Shown: positions 12,905 through 23,280 of the stretch, one piece after another
Layout: each line of letters opens with the position of its first letter
Numbering within the stretch: the first letter of the stretch is position 1
Assembly: GCF_025370935.1 (NCBI RefSeq)
Contig: NC_133496.1
Location: forward strand, 8,773,042-8,837,041
Origin: Choristoneura fumiferana
Taxonomy: Eukaryota; Arthropoda; Insecta; Lepidoptera; Tortricidae
DNA: 64,000 nt
Reading direction: 5' to 3'
Made by a program: the position numbers and the translations under genes
The notes under the pieces: generated by a model
Told to the model about the DNA's origin: nothing
The model's input: only the letters and a program-made list of their open reading frames with translations
The model's database searches: none

Positions 12905-13340
12905 CCTTGCTCACGCTTCTTTCACTCTCTGGGTTACCTAAACACAACGTTCACTCTATTCCGCTGTTGGACTGGGTAAAAGAGTTCGAAGGAAAAATTA
13001 AAGTATATCAACCGCCGCATTTTCGGGGATATATTTTTGGTGAATGGGAATTTCATGATATTTTCGACTATTTTTTAGACTTCCTACTTATACCTACTTC
13101 TACTAAACATCCGGGAAACTTTAACAGAATCTTCTATACCATGTCAACAAAAATGTGCCCATGAAAATCATTACTGTACGATGAATAATGTAATGATCCA
13201 AAACTAGTATAATTTTTTTAAAGTTCATGTCGTTGTGTCGGTTTTTGAATTTGGCTGACACTGCCTTATGTCTACAAGAATAAAGAGCAAAATTTACATT
13301 GTGAATTACTAATACAACAGCTGATTGAAAAATCTCATTA
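12905..13340 (+). other. Unassigned sequence with a 91-codon open frame
   Basis: The frame 12889-13164 is richer in aromatic residues than most here (HFRGYIFGEWEFHDIFDYF near 13018-13075) but shows no domain, no splice context and no second copy. A gene fragment is possible; chance is more likely. Confidence 0.25.
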
Positions 13341-13477
13341 CAAAATATGCTTCTCGAGATACGAGGCGGCGGGAGGCCGCGTCAATTGGAATTTGTCGCA
13401 TATCCAAAAGAAAGTAATCGATGGAGACGGCAAGCCTTCAGAATGGTTACATGTTGCAGGCTTTTGTTGAACTTGCA

Positions 13478-13610
13478 ACGTATGTATGTATATTATGTAT
13501 GTAAACTCTTTATTGTACAAAAGATAAGAAACAAAACACAATTGACATACTTTGAGAGACTTGTACAGCGGACTTTATCCCTTTAAGGGATCTCTACCAG
13601 TCAACCTTTG
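13478..13610 (+). mobile_element. Family D 3' end
   Basis: TATGTATGTAAACTCTTTAT, TGTACAAAAG, then TTATCCCTTTAAGGGATCTC, as in the 50376 copy. Confidence 0.65.
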
Positions 13611-14081
13611 AGTAGATGAGAGGAGTAACCAGTTAGGGTCCGACAAAGAGTGAGTTTAAGAGTCAAAAATAGTGGAAGCTACTGTACAGTCTTTTAAGTA
13701 ATATAATACATAAAGTACAATATAAATAAATCAATAAACTACTACCATAATATATTATTATACATGCAAATATAAAAGAAAGGAATGTCCTCAAATGTTT
13801 AAGTTCTTAGTTATAGTAACCGATTGAGCCGAAATTTAGCATACTTACCTATGTAAATTTAGTGACATACAATACTCAAGCAAGAGTAATGTATCTAATA
13901 TTACCGGTTGCAATTTTGAGATTTTACAGATTTCTTGAAAATATTAGATAAAAAGCCAATTTATTGGTTGATCTAGACGTTAAGCCACACCTATCATTTA
14001 AAATTTTCCAGCCATTTTAGCCTGAACGAGTAACAAATACACGCACGCGCTCACTCACAAACTTACGAACTTACGCATTTA

Positions 14082-14175
14082 TCATCATTATCATCATCCC
14101 AACCTAAATACGTCCCACTGCTGAGATGAGAATGAGAGGGCTTGGGCCGTAGTTCCCACGCGGGCCCAGTGCGGA
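14082..14175 (-). mobile_element. SINE family B 3' fragment
   Basis: (TCA)n then CAACCTAAATACGTCCCACT and CGCGGGCCCAGTGCGGATTG. Confidence 0.75.
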
Positions 14176-14739
14176 TTGGGAATCCGTAATTCCCACGCAT
14201 TTATATTTGTAAATGCCTCAAGATATTAATCAAATTACGCTGCGTCAGCGTAGACTTTTGTGGTCGATCCTTCAATGCATAAGGTATTCATAGAATGTGG
14301 CGAAGCCTTCTAAAAGATTCAAAACGGAAGCCTCGTAAAAAGGAAATGCAAACAAAACTGAAACGTCCGTCATGTCAAACTACGAGTATGCGCCGGCAGA
14401 CACGTGCTGAGAGAATTCGCTACAAGATATCGTCATTATCATCATCTTCATTACATCAGCCGTAGGACGTCCACTGTTAGATATACGCCTCCCCCATCAA
14501 TACAAGATATAAGCAAGCACCAAGCTAAGCACCAGCAGATGTTCCTGCACTCCGATTTCTGGCCAGAGGGCGTGGTCTTCCGTCGCTTTAGGGAAGCAAG
14601 GATAAAAATCCCTAAACAACTTTTTTTTTGTTTTTAATGTCTTTTTGTTTTTATTGTAAGTATAATTGAATTTTACAGCGCATTGGTTTTACTGTAATGC
14701 TGTAATTTTTAATAGGCAAATAAATAAAGAGAATATTTT

Positions 14740-14950
14740 GATACTAAACTGCAAAAACACGTAAGTTCCCAAAATTACATCGTGGTTCTCATCGATATTG
14801 CATTGAAAATGTTGCCAAATGTCATGACTCTGAACCCAGCGGTTGAAGTTTCGAGATTTTGTCCTGCGGGAAAATCGAGATATAATAATTAGCTGTGTTA
14901 TTCCAGACGTCCAGCTATCTACTTATCAAATATCATCTAAATCCATCCAT
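14740..14950 (+). repeat. LINE-like dispersed fragment, ACTCTGAACCCAGCGGTTGA
   Basis: AAATTACATCGTGGTTCTCA, GTCATGACTCTGAACCCAGC, TCCAGACGTCCAGCTATCTA and AATCCATCCATGG. Pieces recur at 160-180, 3715-3770 (reverse) and 47717-47760. Confidence 0.55.
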
Positions 14951-15124
14951 GGTATTGTAACCATAAAGCACAGAGCGATAAGCGATTAGAATTGCTTAGA
15001 ATGACCGCGTTTTAAAACTAAATGCTAATCGGAAATATGTAAGTATTCATTTAAATTTTCTAGGATCATTGATACGTCTTAGAGAAATCATTAGGTACAG
15101 CTGTAGTTATGGTAAAACCTAGGT

Positions 15125-15212
15125 GTATTAAAACATCATCATATGCCATGCAGATGTAGGAAGCTGATGTCCATCAGTGGACGTCTTTCGGCTGAGGATG
15201 ATGATGATATAA
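15125..15212 (+). mobile_element. LINE 3' end fragment with (GAT)n tail
   Basis: GATGTCCATCAGTGGACGTC then TTTCGGCTGAGGATGATGATGAT, as at 10735-10862. Confidence 0.6.
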
Positions 15213-15708
15213 GCCGTCAAAGGCTATATTTAGTTAGATAGGGAATAAGACAAGAGACTGTCCTATTCCTGAAGTATTAATATTTCACATAATGCTGTCA
15301 GCGTTTCATGTAGGTTCATTAAATACGAGTACCTACATGCCAGTTAAAGTACAGTTTTGAAAACTTAAGTTTCATAATTCATGGTTGTCCATCGCTATCC
15401 AGGGTGGTAAAGCGACAAGTTTGATGGGCACATTTGCGCCCGGGGCAAAGGGGTGAGGCTTTTTGCCTTTACTTGAGGTCATATTTCAGTGATAAACTAA
15501 AGAGTGGTATTTATTACTGTTTTAGTTTCTTTAGGGCTTAAATAGGCAAATTAAATCGATGTTATTTTTTTTTTATTTTAGTAGGTACCTATTGAGTTTT
15601 TTAAGTTAGGTATTTAGTTTACAGTCAAATTATATCCATGGTTATTTTTCCTTCACATGTGTATATTCTTAGTTTCGATTAATAAAATTTTACTATTTTC
15701 TGTTTGTA

Positions 15709-15929
15709 ATCCATACTAATATTATAAATATGCGACAGTGTGTTTGTGTGTTTGTCTGTCTTTCACGCCGTAACGGAGCTACGGATCGACGTGATTTTTG
15801 GCATAGAGATAGTTTATGGGCCCGAGAGTGACATAGGCTACTTTTTATCCCGGAAAAATGCACAGTTCCCGAGGGGACAGCGCGCGATAACCGAATACCA
15901 CGCGGGCGGAGCCGCGGGCAAAAGCTAGT
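15709..15929 (-). repeat. Same dispersed repeat, reverse, full length
   Basis: CCATACTAATATTATAAATA at one end and GAGCCGCGGGCAAAAGCTAG at the other; interior GCATAGAGATAGTTTATGGG. Confidence 0.8.
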
Positions 15930-16198
15930 GTTGTAATAAATGTAACCTAATTAAATATATAGAGTTATAATAGTTATTCTGTCAATGTACCAATTATGTT
16001 TACTTTATGATGGAGCTCTCAGTCTTGCTCCCTGCCTTATCCCACTAGGCTCGTCACATCAAAGGTTTGGGGCCATTATCTTTTATGGCCCTCTATTTTG
16101 ACTAGACAAAAAGGGTAGGTCCACCGACCTTAATAAAACCGTTTTGCAAACATTTCCTATTCGCAGGAGCTGCGGTTTGACACAATATTAGAAATATC

Positions 16199-16290
16199 CT
16201 CGTGAGCTCTCTTGTACTTTATAAAGGACCAATTAACACTAAGAATAACGGCCGAATGTACTTTATAAAGTACAAATTGTTAATTGAATA
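16199..16290 (+). repeat. Dispersed repeat with GTACTTTATAAAGTAC
   Basis: TTGTACTTTATAAAGGACCA, ACACTAAGAATAACGGCCGA, ATGTACTTTATAAAGTACAA. The inverse copy is at 45728-45810. Confidence 0.7.
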
Positions 16291-16674
16291 AAGAATTTTA
16301 AAAAAATATCAAAAAAAATGATGGAGCACGTTTAGGTCTTAAGTAGGTAGGTACTACGTCTGTTACTAAAAGTTAGGACTTAGGGGTCTACGTTATATGA
16401 CTATCTTCTTTCCTAATGCACGCATGTGTTTCATTATCATGCCCTAATTAAAAAAAAACAATTAATCAGACACTGTCCCGTCTTCATTTTTTGAAAAAAA
16501 ATAAATTTTACAGTGTTCTACTACATTTTTTCTTTTTAATTACTTTTCACGGTTAGCTTTCTATTCGAGCTCTCCTTAAAAGGGAACTACGAATCGGTTC
16601 GAAATATACGGCATACCTCGACTATTAACAACACGTGACTGACCCGTGTATCTTGTTTTGATAATTACCTTTTT

Positions 16675-17296
16675 TAGGGTTCCGTAGCCAAAACGGCAAA
16701 AACGGAACCCTTATAGTTTCGCCATGTCTGTCTTTCTGTCTATGTCTGTCCGTCCGTCCGCGGCTTTGCTCAGGGACTACCAATGTTATAAATTATGCCG
16801 ACAAAATGGTACAATATTTTTTTTTTTAAATCGGGGTACCGCCCTAGGAGTAAAGTGGGGTGATTTTTTTTTCTCTTCCAACCTTGTAGTGTGGGGTATC
16901 GTTGGAAAGGTCTTTTAAAACCATCACGGGGTTGATAAAACTATTTTTCGATTCAGTGATTTTTTTGCAAAATATTAAACTTTAAAGTGCAAACTTTCAT
17001 TAAAATCGAGGGTGTCTAAAATACCCCTCTAAAATCTAAACCAGTGGGTGGAAAAATTTGAAAAAATTCAGGATTGTAGTAGGTAAATCAAACTTACAAG
17101 GAAAACTATAACGGTTAAGTTTTCTTGAGAATTATTAGTAGTTTAAGAGTAAATAGCAGCCTAAGGTATAAAATATACCTAAACTTGGAATATTCCGTAC
17201 AAAATACGAAATTCTTAAAAAAATATTACTTAATTTTTCGTAATGGCTACGGAACCCTATTTCGGGCGTGTCCGACACGCTCTTGGCCGGTTTTTT
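16675..17296 (+). repeat. Long dispersed repeat AGGGTTCCGTAGCC...CTTGGCCGGTTTTT (full, about 620 bp)
   Basis: Contains AAAACGGAACCCTTATAGTT, CCGCGGCTTTGCTCAGGGAC, ATCGTTGGAAAGGTCTTTTA, GCAGCCTAAGGTATAAAATA and CGTGTCCGACACGCTCTTGG. Full-length siblings are at 38927 and 54893. No coding frame. Confidence 0.8.
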
Positions 17297-17311
17297 TATT
17301 TGCGACATTAA

Positions 17312-17447
17312 GGGGCTGTTTCACCATCCATTGATTAGTGTTAACTGACGGTTAAATGTGATGCCGTCTCCGTCTATTCGAACAAAACAAATAGAGACGG
17401 CATCACATCTAACCGTCAGTTAACACTAATCAATGGATGGTGAAACC
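17312..17447. mobile_element. Palindromic MITE, GGGGCTGTTTCACC family
   Basis: Near-perfect palindrome (CCATCCATTGATTAGTGTTA and complement) around a 20-bp core. TAA precedes the left end; the right end has lost AGCCCC. The intact sibling at 58648-58788 shows TAA on both sides, so a 3-bp duplication (Harbinger-like) is inferred. Confidence 0.85.
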
Positions 17448-17863
17448 CGGTAGGAACCCGGCTAAAAACGTTGAATGGAAGGAATCCCCTATTTCTGAGG
17501 AAGACATCACAAAGTGACTCGTCTTAATGTAAAACTATTTCTAACACCCTGTTATGAATGAATCTCTCCAAAAAGTCCAAGATATTACATTTTTTGTGTG
17601 AATTTGTAAGACCACCATGAAGCCGACCTAATATCGGACCTGTTGTGACACATGTGTTAGCCTAGAGAGACGCAGCTTTGTGGAATCTCCGTTACGCTTT
17701 ACTAATAGGTAACCTACGAGTATAAGCAGCAAATATAAAATATCTAGACCAAGAGTCGGCAACATGCGGCTAGCAAGTCGTATAAGACTTTTCTTTGTGA
17801 AGTTACGGCTCTTCATAAGCGAGAAAATTAAGTGAGTGAGACGTGAAGCATCTCCGTTCGGAC

Positions 17864-18166
17864 CTGGGCAAAAATGCTTTCACATACGAAACTCGAAACT
17901 CGAAGTTCGTGTCGTGCGGTCCCTCTGACACTTAAGGTGGTTTTCCACCGGCGAGGCGAGACGAGAATTGAAATTTGTATGGCAGCGCCCGCGGCGGCCC
18001 GCGGCGGCTCGCGGCGGGCGCGCGAGAATGCATACAAATTTCAATTCTCGTCTCGCCTCGTCTTGTCTCGCCTCACCGGTGGAAAATCACCATTATACAA
18101 TTTAATACGAGAGCGAGAGGGACGGTACGATACGAACTTCGAGTTTCGAGTTTCGTAGTTAGCCCT
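17864..18166. mobile_element. MITE of the CGAAACTCGAAG family, split by a second MITE
   Basis: Outer arms 17864-17934 and 18093-18166 are inverted copies carrying ACTCGAAGTTCGT and the GAGAGGGACGGTACGA block seen in four other copies here. The arms are separated by an inserted element at 17935-18092. Removing the insert and one TTA restores the interior found intact near 56145. Confidence 0.85.
17935..18092. mobile_element. MITE, GGTGRTTTTCCACCGG family, nested, TTA target duplication
   Basis: Inverted termini of about 60 bp (GGTGGTTTTCCACCGGCGAG and its complement) surround a GC-rich core of GCGGCGGCC-type repeats. TTA occurs on both sides (17932-17934 and 18093-18095), matching the single TTA in uninterrupted copies of the host MITE. 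A 3-bp duplication fits a PIF/Harbinger-type transposase, by inference. A second copy lies in Prx3 intron 2. Confidence 0.85.
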
Positions 18167-18482
18167 TCTGTCTGTGTTTCGTTGTCAGCAGAAGTCCGGC
18201 TGTTTTTCGCACGGTTGTATTTTTCAACCAGTTCTCGTAATATTTTGTAAGTAGGTTTAATATGCATTCATGTTTTGGAAAAATTTAAAAATGGCGCAGC
18301 CTTGAGGGCTAAAGACGTAAAAGATAACGCGATTTATTAAGTGAGTTAATTAACTATCAAAACCCTACAAAAATTGTGCAAACGATCTATAGGTGAATAT
18401 TAGGTATATCTGTTCTCAAAATATGAACGAAATACAAGCAGATACACTCTAGTAATTATTGAGAAATTAAATATATCAACAT

Positions 18483-18577
18483 TTCAACCTATTTACGTCC
18501 CACTGCTAGGTACAGGCCTCTTCTTAGAATGAAAGGGCTTGCGCCATAGTTCCCATCCGGGCCCAGTGCGAATCGGT
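18483..18577 (-). mobile_element. SINE family B 3' fragment
   Basis: CAACCTATTTACGTCCCACT through CCGGGCCCAGTGCGAATCGG. Confidence 0.75.
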
Positions 18578-18985
18578 AATTTGAAAATAATATGGCTCTT
18601 TAAAATCTCCTACCACAACTTTTCGTACCAATATAGTACTTATAACTATTTGTACTTACTTTGCAGTTGTATGGAACTTTGACTCTGTGAGGTCTACTCA
18701 CGTGGCACTAAGCCGCCCAAAATATTGAGGCTATATATATTAAAGCTATAAATATACTAAGGCTATATGTCGTGGCCTAGTTTTGTCAAATGAATCGGCG
18801 GTCGCGAGCGATACGTGGATTTACTTCACAAACGTTTATAAAGAATGTATTTAAGGACGGGCTCTTATTATGGCTCAAAGTGGGCCGACTGGACGTGGGT
18901 CAACTTTTGTTCGGTGGTTGATACTTTCACGATTGTATTTTGGATATTATATGGTTTATGGCAGTTGCTAAGAGTAAGTAACTTT

Positions 18986-19240
18986 GACGACCAGATGGCC
19001 TAGTGGTTAGAGAACCTGACTACGAAGTCCCGGGTTCGATTCCCGTGTCGGGGCAGATATTTGTATGAAAAATACGAATGTTTGTTCTCGGGTCTTGGGT
19101 GTTTAATATGTATTTAAGTATGTATCTATCTATATAATTATATTTATCCGTTGCTTAGTACCGATATCACAAGCTTTACTAAGCTTACTTTGGGTCTGGG
19201 TCAATTGATGTGAATTGTCTCGTGATATTTATTTATTTTA
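18986..19240 (+). mobile_element. tRNA-derived SINE, family A
   Basis: Pol III box A-like TGGCCTAGTGGTTAGAGAAC and box B GGTTCGATTCC, then CAGATATTTGTATGAAAAAT, and an AT-rich tail ending TGATATTTATTTATTTTA. Full length, about 255 bp. Confidence 0.85.
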
Positions 19241-19324
19241 TATCTACTCGTAGGGCTGTGGCACTTAGTATGATAACCACCAGCAGCTACCCTTATCCGT
19301 ATCTTCGGTCCATTTTTCAAGTAC

Positions 19325-19654
19325 GAAGGCTCATTTATAGGGTCGTTTAGGATTCATAGCCAAAAAAGTCCGTTTATCAAAAGTCCGTCTGTTTGTCAGC
19401 CCGTCCACGGCTTGGCTTAGAGACAATTAGTGCTAGAAAGATATAATTTTGCAAAGGGGTTCTAGACCATATTTCGATAAAGCGATTAATTTGCGGAATA
19501 TTAAACGTGCAATTTTGGTTAAAATATAGCGTCCCCCCTCTAAAAGCTGTTGGTTAAATTTTTTTAAAAAAACATGATAAATTTTAGTACATATGTCAAA
19601 TAAACAAGGAAAACTGTTACGGCTAAGTTTGTATGAGAATTATTAGTAGTTTAA
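19325..19654 (+). repeat. Long dispersed repeat, truncated copy
   Basis: Keeps CCACGGCTTGGCTTAGAGAC, TTTCGATAAAGCGATTAATT and GAGAATTATTAGTAGTTTAA, then is cut by a half MITE. Confidence 0.7.
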
Positions 19655-19712
19655 GGAGCTGTTTCACCATCCATTGATTAGTATTAACTGACGGTTAAAT
19701 GTGATGCCGTAT
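19655..19712 (+). mobile_element. Half copy of the GGGGCTGTTTCACC MITE
   Basis: Left arm only, ending at GTGATGCCGT. It is joined directly to a fragment of a long dispersed repeat on the left and another repeat on the right, a compound junction. Confidence 0.75.
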
Positions 19713-19932
19713 CTATTTATTTTGTCCGAATATAACTCAAAAACGGCTGAACCCATTTTGATGAAAAATGTCTAAGAACCATCGCTAGAATCCCTGCATT
19801 CACATAAAAAAACCGCATTCAAATTTGTCCACCTGTTTAAGAGCTATGGTGCCACAGACATACTGACTGACAGACAGACACACACATAGCGGTCAAACTT
19901 ATAACACCCCTCTTTTGCGTCGGGGGTTAAAA
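19713..19932 (+). repeat. Dispersed repeat ending ACACCCCTCTTTTGCGTCGG
   Basis: CTCAAAAACGGCTGAACCCA, GAGCTATGGTGCCACAGACA, (CAGA)n, AACTTATAACACCCCTCTTT, GTCGGGGGTTAAAA. Confidence 0.7.
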
Positions 19933-21185
19933 ACCTATAAAGGACATTCTTTTCCACAATAAGCAAAATGATCAATTTCCTCATTGCTTACTGTCACAGA
20001 AAATTAAGAAATAATACCTACGTTGAACCACCGACCCTTTTTTTACTAGCACGCTGACTCTGGTGAATGGTTTTACCAAAATTCTATACTATACATACAG
20101 ACACAGACTACAGACTATACATCTTGTTCAATGTCTGTGATTGATCAGCACAAAAAATGGCCGGCAATTTTAGCAATTTCCTCTGTATCGTAAATTGATT
20201 TAGTAAATATATGACTTAAAAAACATCTCTACCATCGAAATTACAAGGATGACTGTCAAAAGTAAATTCAGTGTGAAAAGCAGAAAGAAAATGCCTTAAG
20301 CCAGGGTGACTAGCGATTTTCTCTAATTGTGCCCAGACAAAAGTGGGTAATTGCTACCCGCAACGGAATAGATGATTAATTACAACACTAAATGCATGGA
20401 CTGGGTCTATTTATTAAATGTGTCGTGTATTTTGCATTTAGGTGATAGGAGGCTTGGTCGTTTAAGCTGTCGACCTCCTTACGCCGCGTTGGAACCTTTC
20501 ATAAACTTCGTAATGTAAATAGGTTTTCGTAAAAAAAAACTCACTCGTAGTCCTTGATATTTTGAGTTTAAGAGGGGGTAAGAGGAAGCATGATGAGTAG
20601 TATATGCAATGTGATGTTAGTACCTAAATTTGTATGTTATAGTTTCCCAATTTGTAAACCTTTTTTCCAAACATTTCCGATCTGATTGAGCTGAAATTAG
20701 CATAAATACTTATCTTAAGTTCGGAGACAACACTTATAATCTTGTTTGAAATTCTGTTGGACCGGCCATGGTCGATTCCATTAGAGAGAACTCTTTAATA
20801 GATTACCCATGCAGTTATGTTTGTCCATGTTGATGTCCATTTATAGTCAGCAAAAAATTGTATTAAAGAAATTTAAAAGAAACTTATCTAGATCTAGTTG
20901 GTAGAGTACCATAGCCGCTGCAATTTGGCCGAACCATAAATTAAATAATTATGTCGTGGATAACAATAATCAAGCCTTGTAGGATTGTCAATTGACTATT
21001 ACAAAATCGAGATGGCGGCGAACGCCGTGTGACGTAACTACCGGTTGCGGGGCACGTGCACGTGGACGGGCTCGTTGGCCGGAGCGTCATTCTACTTCGG
21101 ACTGTAGGGAGGACAACACCTGGCTAATGATTCTGTTGGTTCGTCTGTCGATTAGCTCTGTACATACTCTGGTTGGTATTGTAAT
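19933..21185. other. No gene recognised; GC-rich patch at 21010-21110
   Basis: The patch has CACGTGCACGTG E-box-like words and CpGs, unusual in this AT-rich setting. No exon can be supported. Confidence 0.4.
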
Positions 21186-21452
21186 TTAAGAGCGTTTATA
21201 CTTGCTGAGCTGGCAACGTTGCATTTTGTTAGTTTTTCTCGATTATTCCATAAAAATTAAATGAAAATTAAAAATGTTTTCTGATAGAACACTTCTTAAT
21301 ATACAAGCTAATGTGTCTACTCCAATAATTATTCGTGATAGACTTTTATATTCCTTAAAACATTATTAATTTTAATTCAATTTTTATGGAATAATCGAGA
21401 AAAACTAACAAAAATGCAACGTTGCCAGCTCAGCAGGTATAAACGCTCTTAA
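21186..21452. mobile_element. TTAA-flanked palindromic MITE
   Basis: TTAA at 21186-21189 and 21449-21452 enclose a 259-bp element. Inverted termini are about 70 bp (GAGCGTTTATAC, GCTGGCAACGTTGCATTTT, TTCTCGATTATTCCAT). TTAA duplication suggests piggyBac-type mobilisation, by inference; the ends do not start CCC. Confidence 0.8.
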
Positions 21453-22365
21453 TTGTTATCGGCTGGTGAAATAAACCAACTGTGCTCCAAAAGAAGTTCT
21501 TATTTAAACTCTCACTCAAGTACTACATGATCGTTGCTTCGTTTAAAAGCGTATGCAAATTTTACCGTGAAGTTCCGAATGTCAAGATAAATTGAGTGGG
21601 TATAGCAATATTAGAATGATTAGGATCACATTGTACAAACAACTTTAGAGACTCCTTAACTCAAAAAATCTTTTTAATTTAAGATTAGAAGCTAAGGTTA
21701 ATCAAGTAATTATGCAATTTTTATTGAAATAAACAGTTTAAAGTTTAAAGTTTAAGTTTTTATCGCATAAGAAGTACCCTCAATACCGTCATTCCATCCG
21801 TCATCATCATCTCCTCTCACCAGCGTTCTCAAAATTATATAGGTAATTTTAAGTCTATTGAATCGATGGATGGTGAAGTAATTCCTTCTTAGACTTTACT
21901 GTCCCCAATGCTTTGTATTGGCAATAGCGATGCGTCGGTCGTCTCTAGGGAAATGCGTGTCCTTGTATTAATAGATTGGATACTTAGTAGCTACGCGTGC
22001 TTAAGCATAAATATAATCTTGTTTTAGACTTAATGGTATCGAAACATTTTTATTACATGGTAAATTATTAGTGTGTCCTTAAAATTATCGGTAGCATTGG
22101 CAGGTAACTGTAATTCTGTATTGACGGCAGCCAAGAGAACCGGTTTACTGCGGAATTGCAATGTTACAGTAGAGCTAATATTAAGCTGTATTACAAATGT
22201 TGTCTTTTTATACATTATTTATTTATTTACTCACAAATGTGATGAAAAACATTGTAAGTTACACGAGCAGTGCTGTAATTACGAACATCTACTTAACTTA
22301 AAGCAGTCTACGACTTCCGGGTTCTATTAGACTATAGTTCGTAATTCCTTATTTTACAAACCTTG

Positions 22366-22510
22366 AAGCCGAATTTAGACCTAGAAGAAAATATTGTGCA
22401 AGTTGCATTATACATAGCGGCGCTCGATTAGCCACTTCATAATCGCCCGCTTTGCGGCCCTGCAATGTAAACAACTTGCACCATTTTTATTGTAAGTCTA
22501 AACTGAGCTT
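22366..22510. mobile_element. Palindromic MITE, AGCCGAGTTTAAACTTGCA family
   Basis: Diverged copy of 26500-26640. It keeps TTGTGCAAGTTGCATTATA and the inverted AACTTGCACC...TAAACTGAGCTT end. Confidence 0.75.
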
Positions 22511-22839
22511 TAGGATACACAGCCATTTACACAATTTTTCTCGCACGTGTAAATAGGACTTAAACGGTAGATTAACTAGCAACAAAGCACGCTACACACG
22601 AGCCTGTGAATGAGTGCAGTGATAACTAACCTAATCTAGTTGGCCGGGAGCCAATTACGCCGAAATATGGCCGCGGTCACGCGCCAACTGGCGAGCTTTT
22701 GTTTTACTATTCACTTGTTTTAGCTTAAGTTGCCCGATTTAGAATGACGTCGTTTGTTTTGACAATTTTATTAGAAGCTTTTGTTTAACTTGTTTAAGGT
22801 ATCATGTTGAAGAATATAATAATGTGAGTTGAAGTATAA

Positions 22840-23130
22840 GCCGTGGTGGCCTAGTGGTTTGACCTATCGCCTCTCAAGCAGAGGGTCGTGGGTTCGAACC
22901 CCGGCTCGCACCTCTGTGTTTTTCGAAATTCATGTGCGGAATTACATTTCAAATTTACCACGAGCTTTGCGGTGAAGGAAAACATCGTGAGGAAACCTGC
23001 ACAAACCTGATTCAATTGTGCGTGCGAAGTTCCCAATCCGCACTGGGCCCGCGTTGGAACTATGGCCTAAGCCCTCTTGTTCTGAGAGGAGGCCTGTGCC
23101 CAGCAGTGGGACGTATATACGCTGGGATGA
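22840..23130 (+). mobile_element. tRNA-derived SINE, family B
   Basis: Box A-like TGGTGGCCTAGTGGTTTGAC, box B GGGTTCGAACCCC, then GGTGAAGGAAAACATCGTGA, CCAATCCGCACTGGGCCCGC and CCCAGCAGTGGGACGTATAT. Near full length. Confidence 0.85.
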
Positions 23131-23184
23131 AGTTGAAGTCGCAATGGGTGGGCCACATCACTCGAAGAAAAGATAATCGTTGAG

Positions 23185-23280
23185 TATACAGCTCTACCAG
23201 CAGTCTTTCGCATTCTCATTGGGGTATATAGGCCTATGTCCAGCAGTGGACTGCTATAGGCTGATGATGATGATGATACA
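23185..23280 (+). mobile_element. LINE 3' end fragment with (GAT)n tail
   Basis: TATATAGGCCTATGTCCAGC, AGTGGACTGCTATAGGCTGA, (TGA)n. It follows a family B SINE by about 60 bp. Confidence 0.6.

Noticed and set aside
12889..13164. 91-codon open frame as a real gene
   Set aside because: No domain, no splice context, no second copy; kept only as unassigned sequence.
14404..14637. 77-codon frame with EGVVFRRFREAR
   Set aside because: A similar PEGVVFCRFREA string occurs in Prx3 intron 4 near 60000, so it is probably a fragment of a dispersed retroelement, too short to classify.
18986..19060. tRNA gene-like A and B boxes (also at 22860, 36660, 42320, 52670, 59530)
   Set aside because: Each head continues into a repeated tail shared by several copies and none shows a complete cloverleaf with matching acceptor stem. 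They are SINEs.
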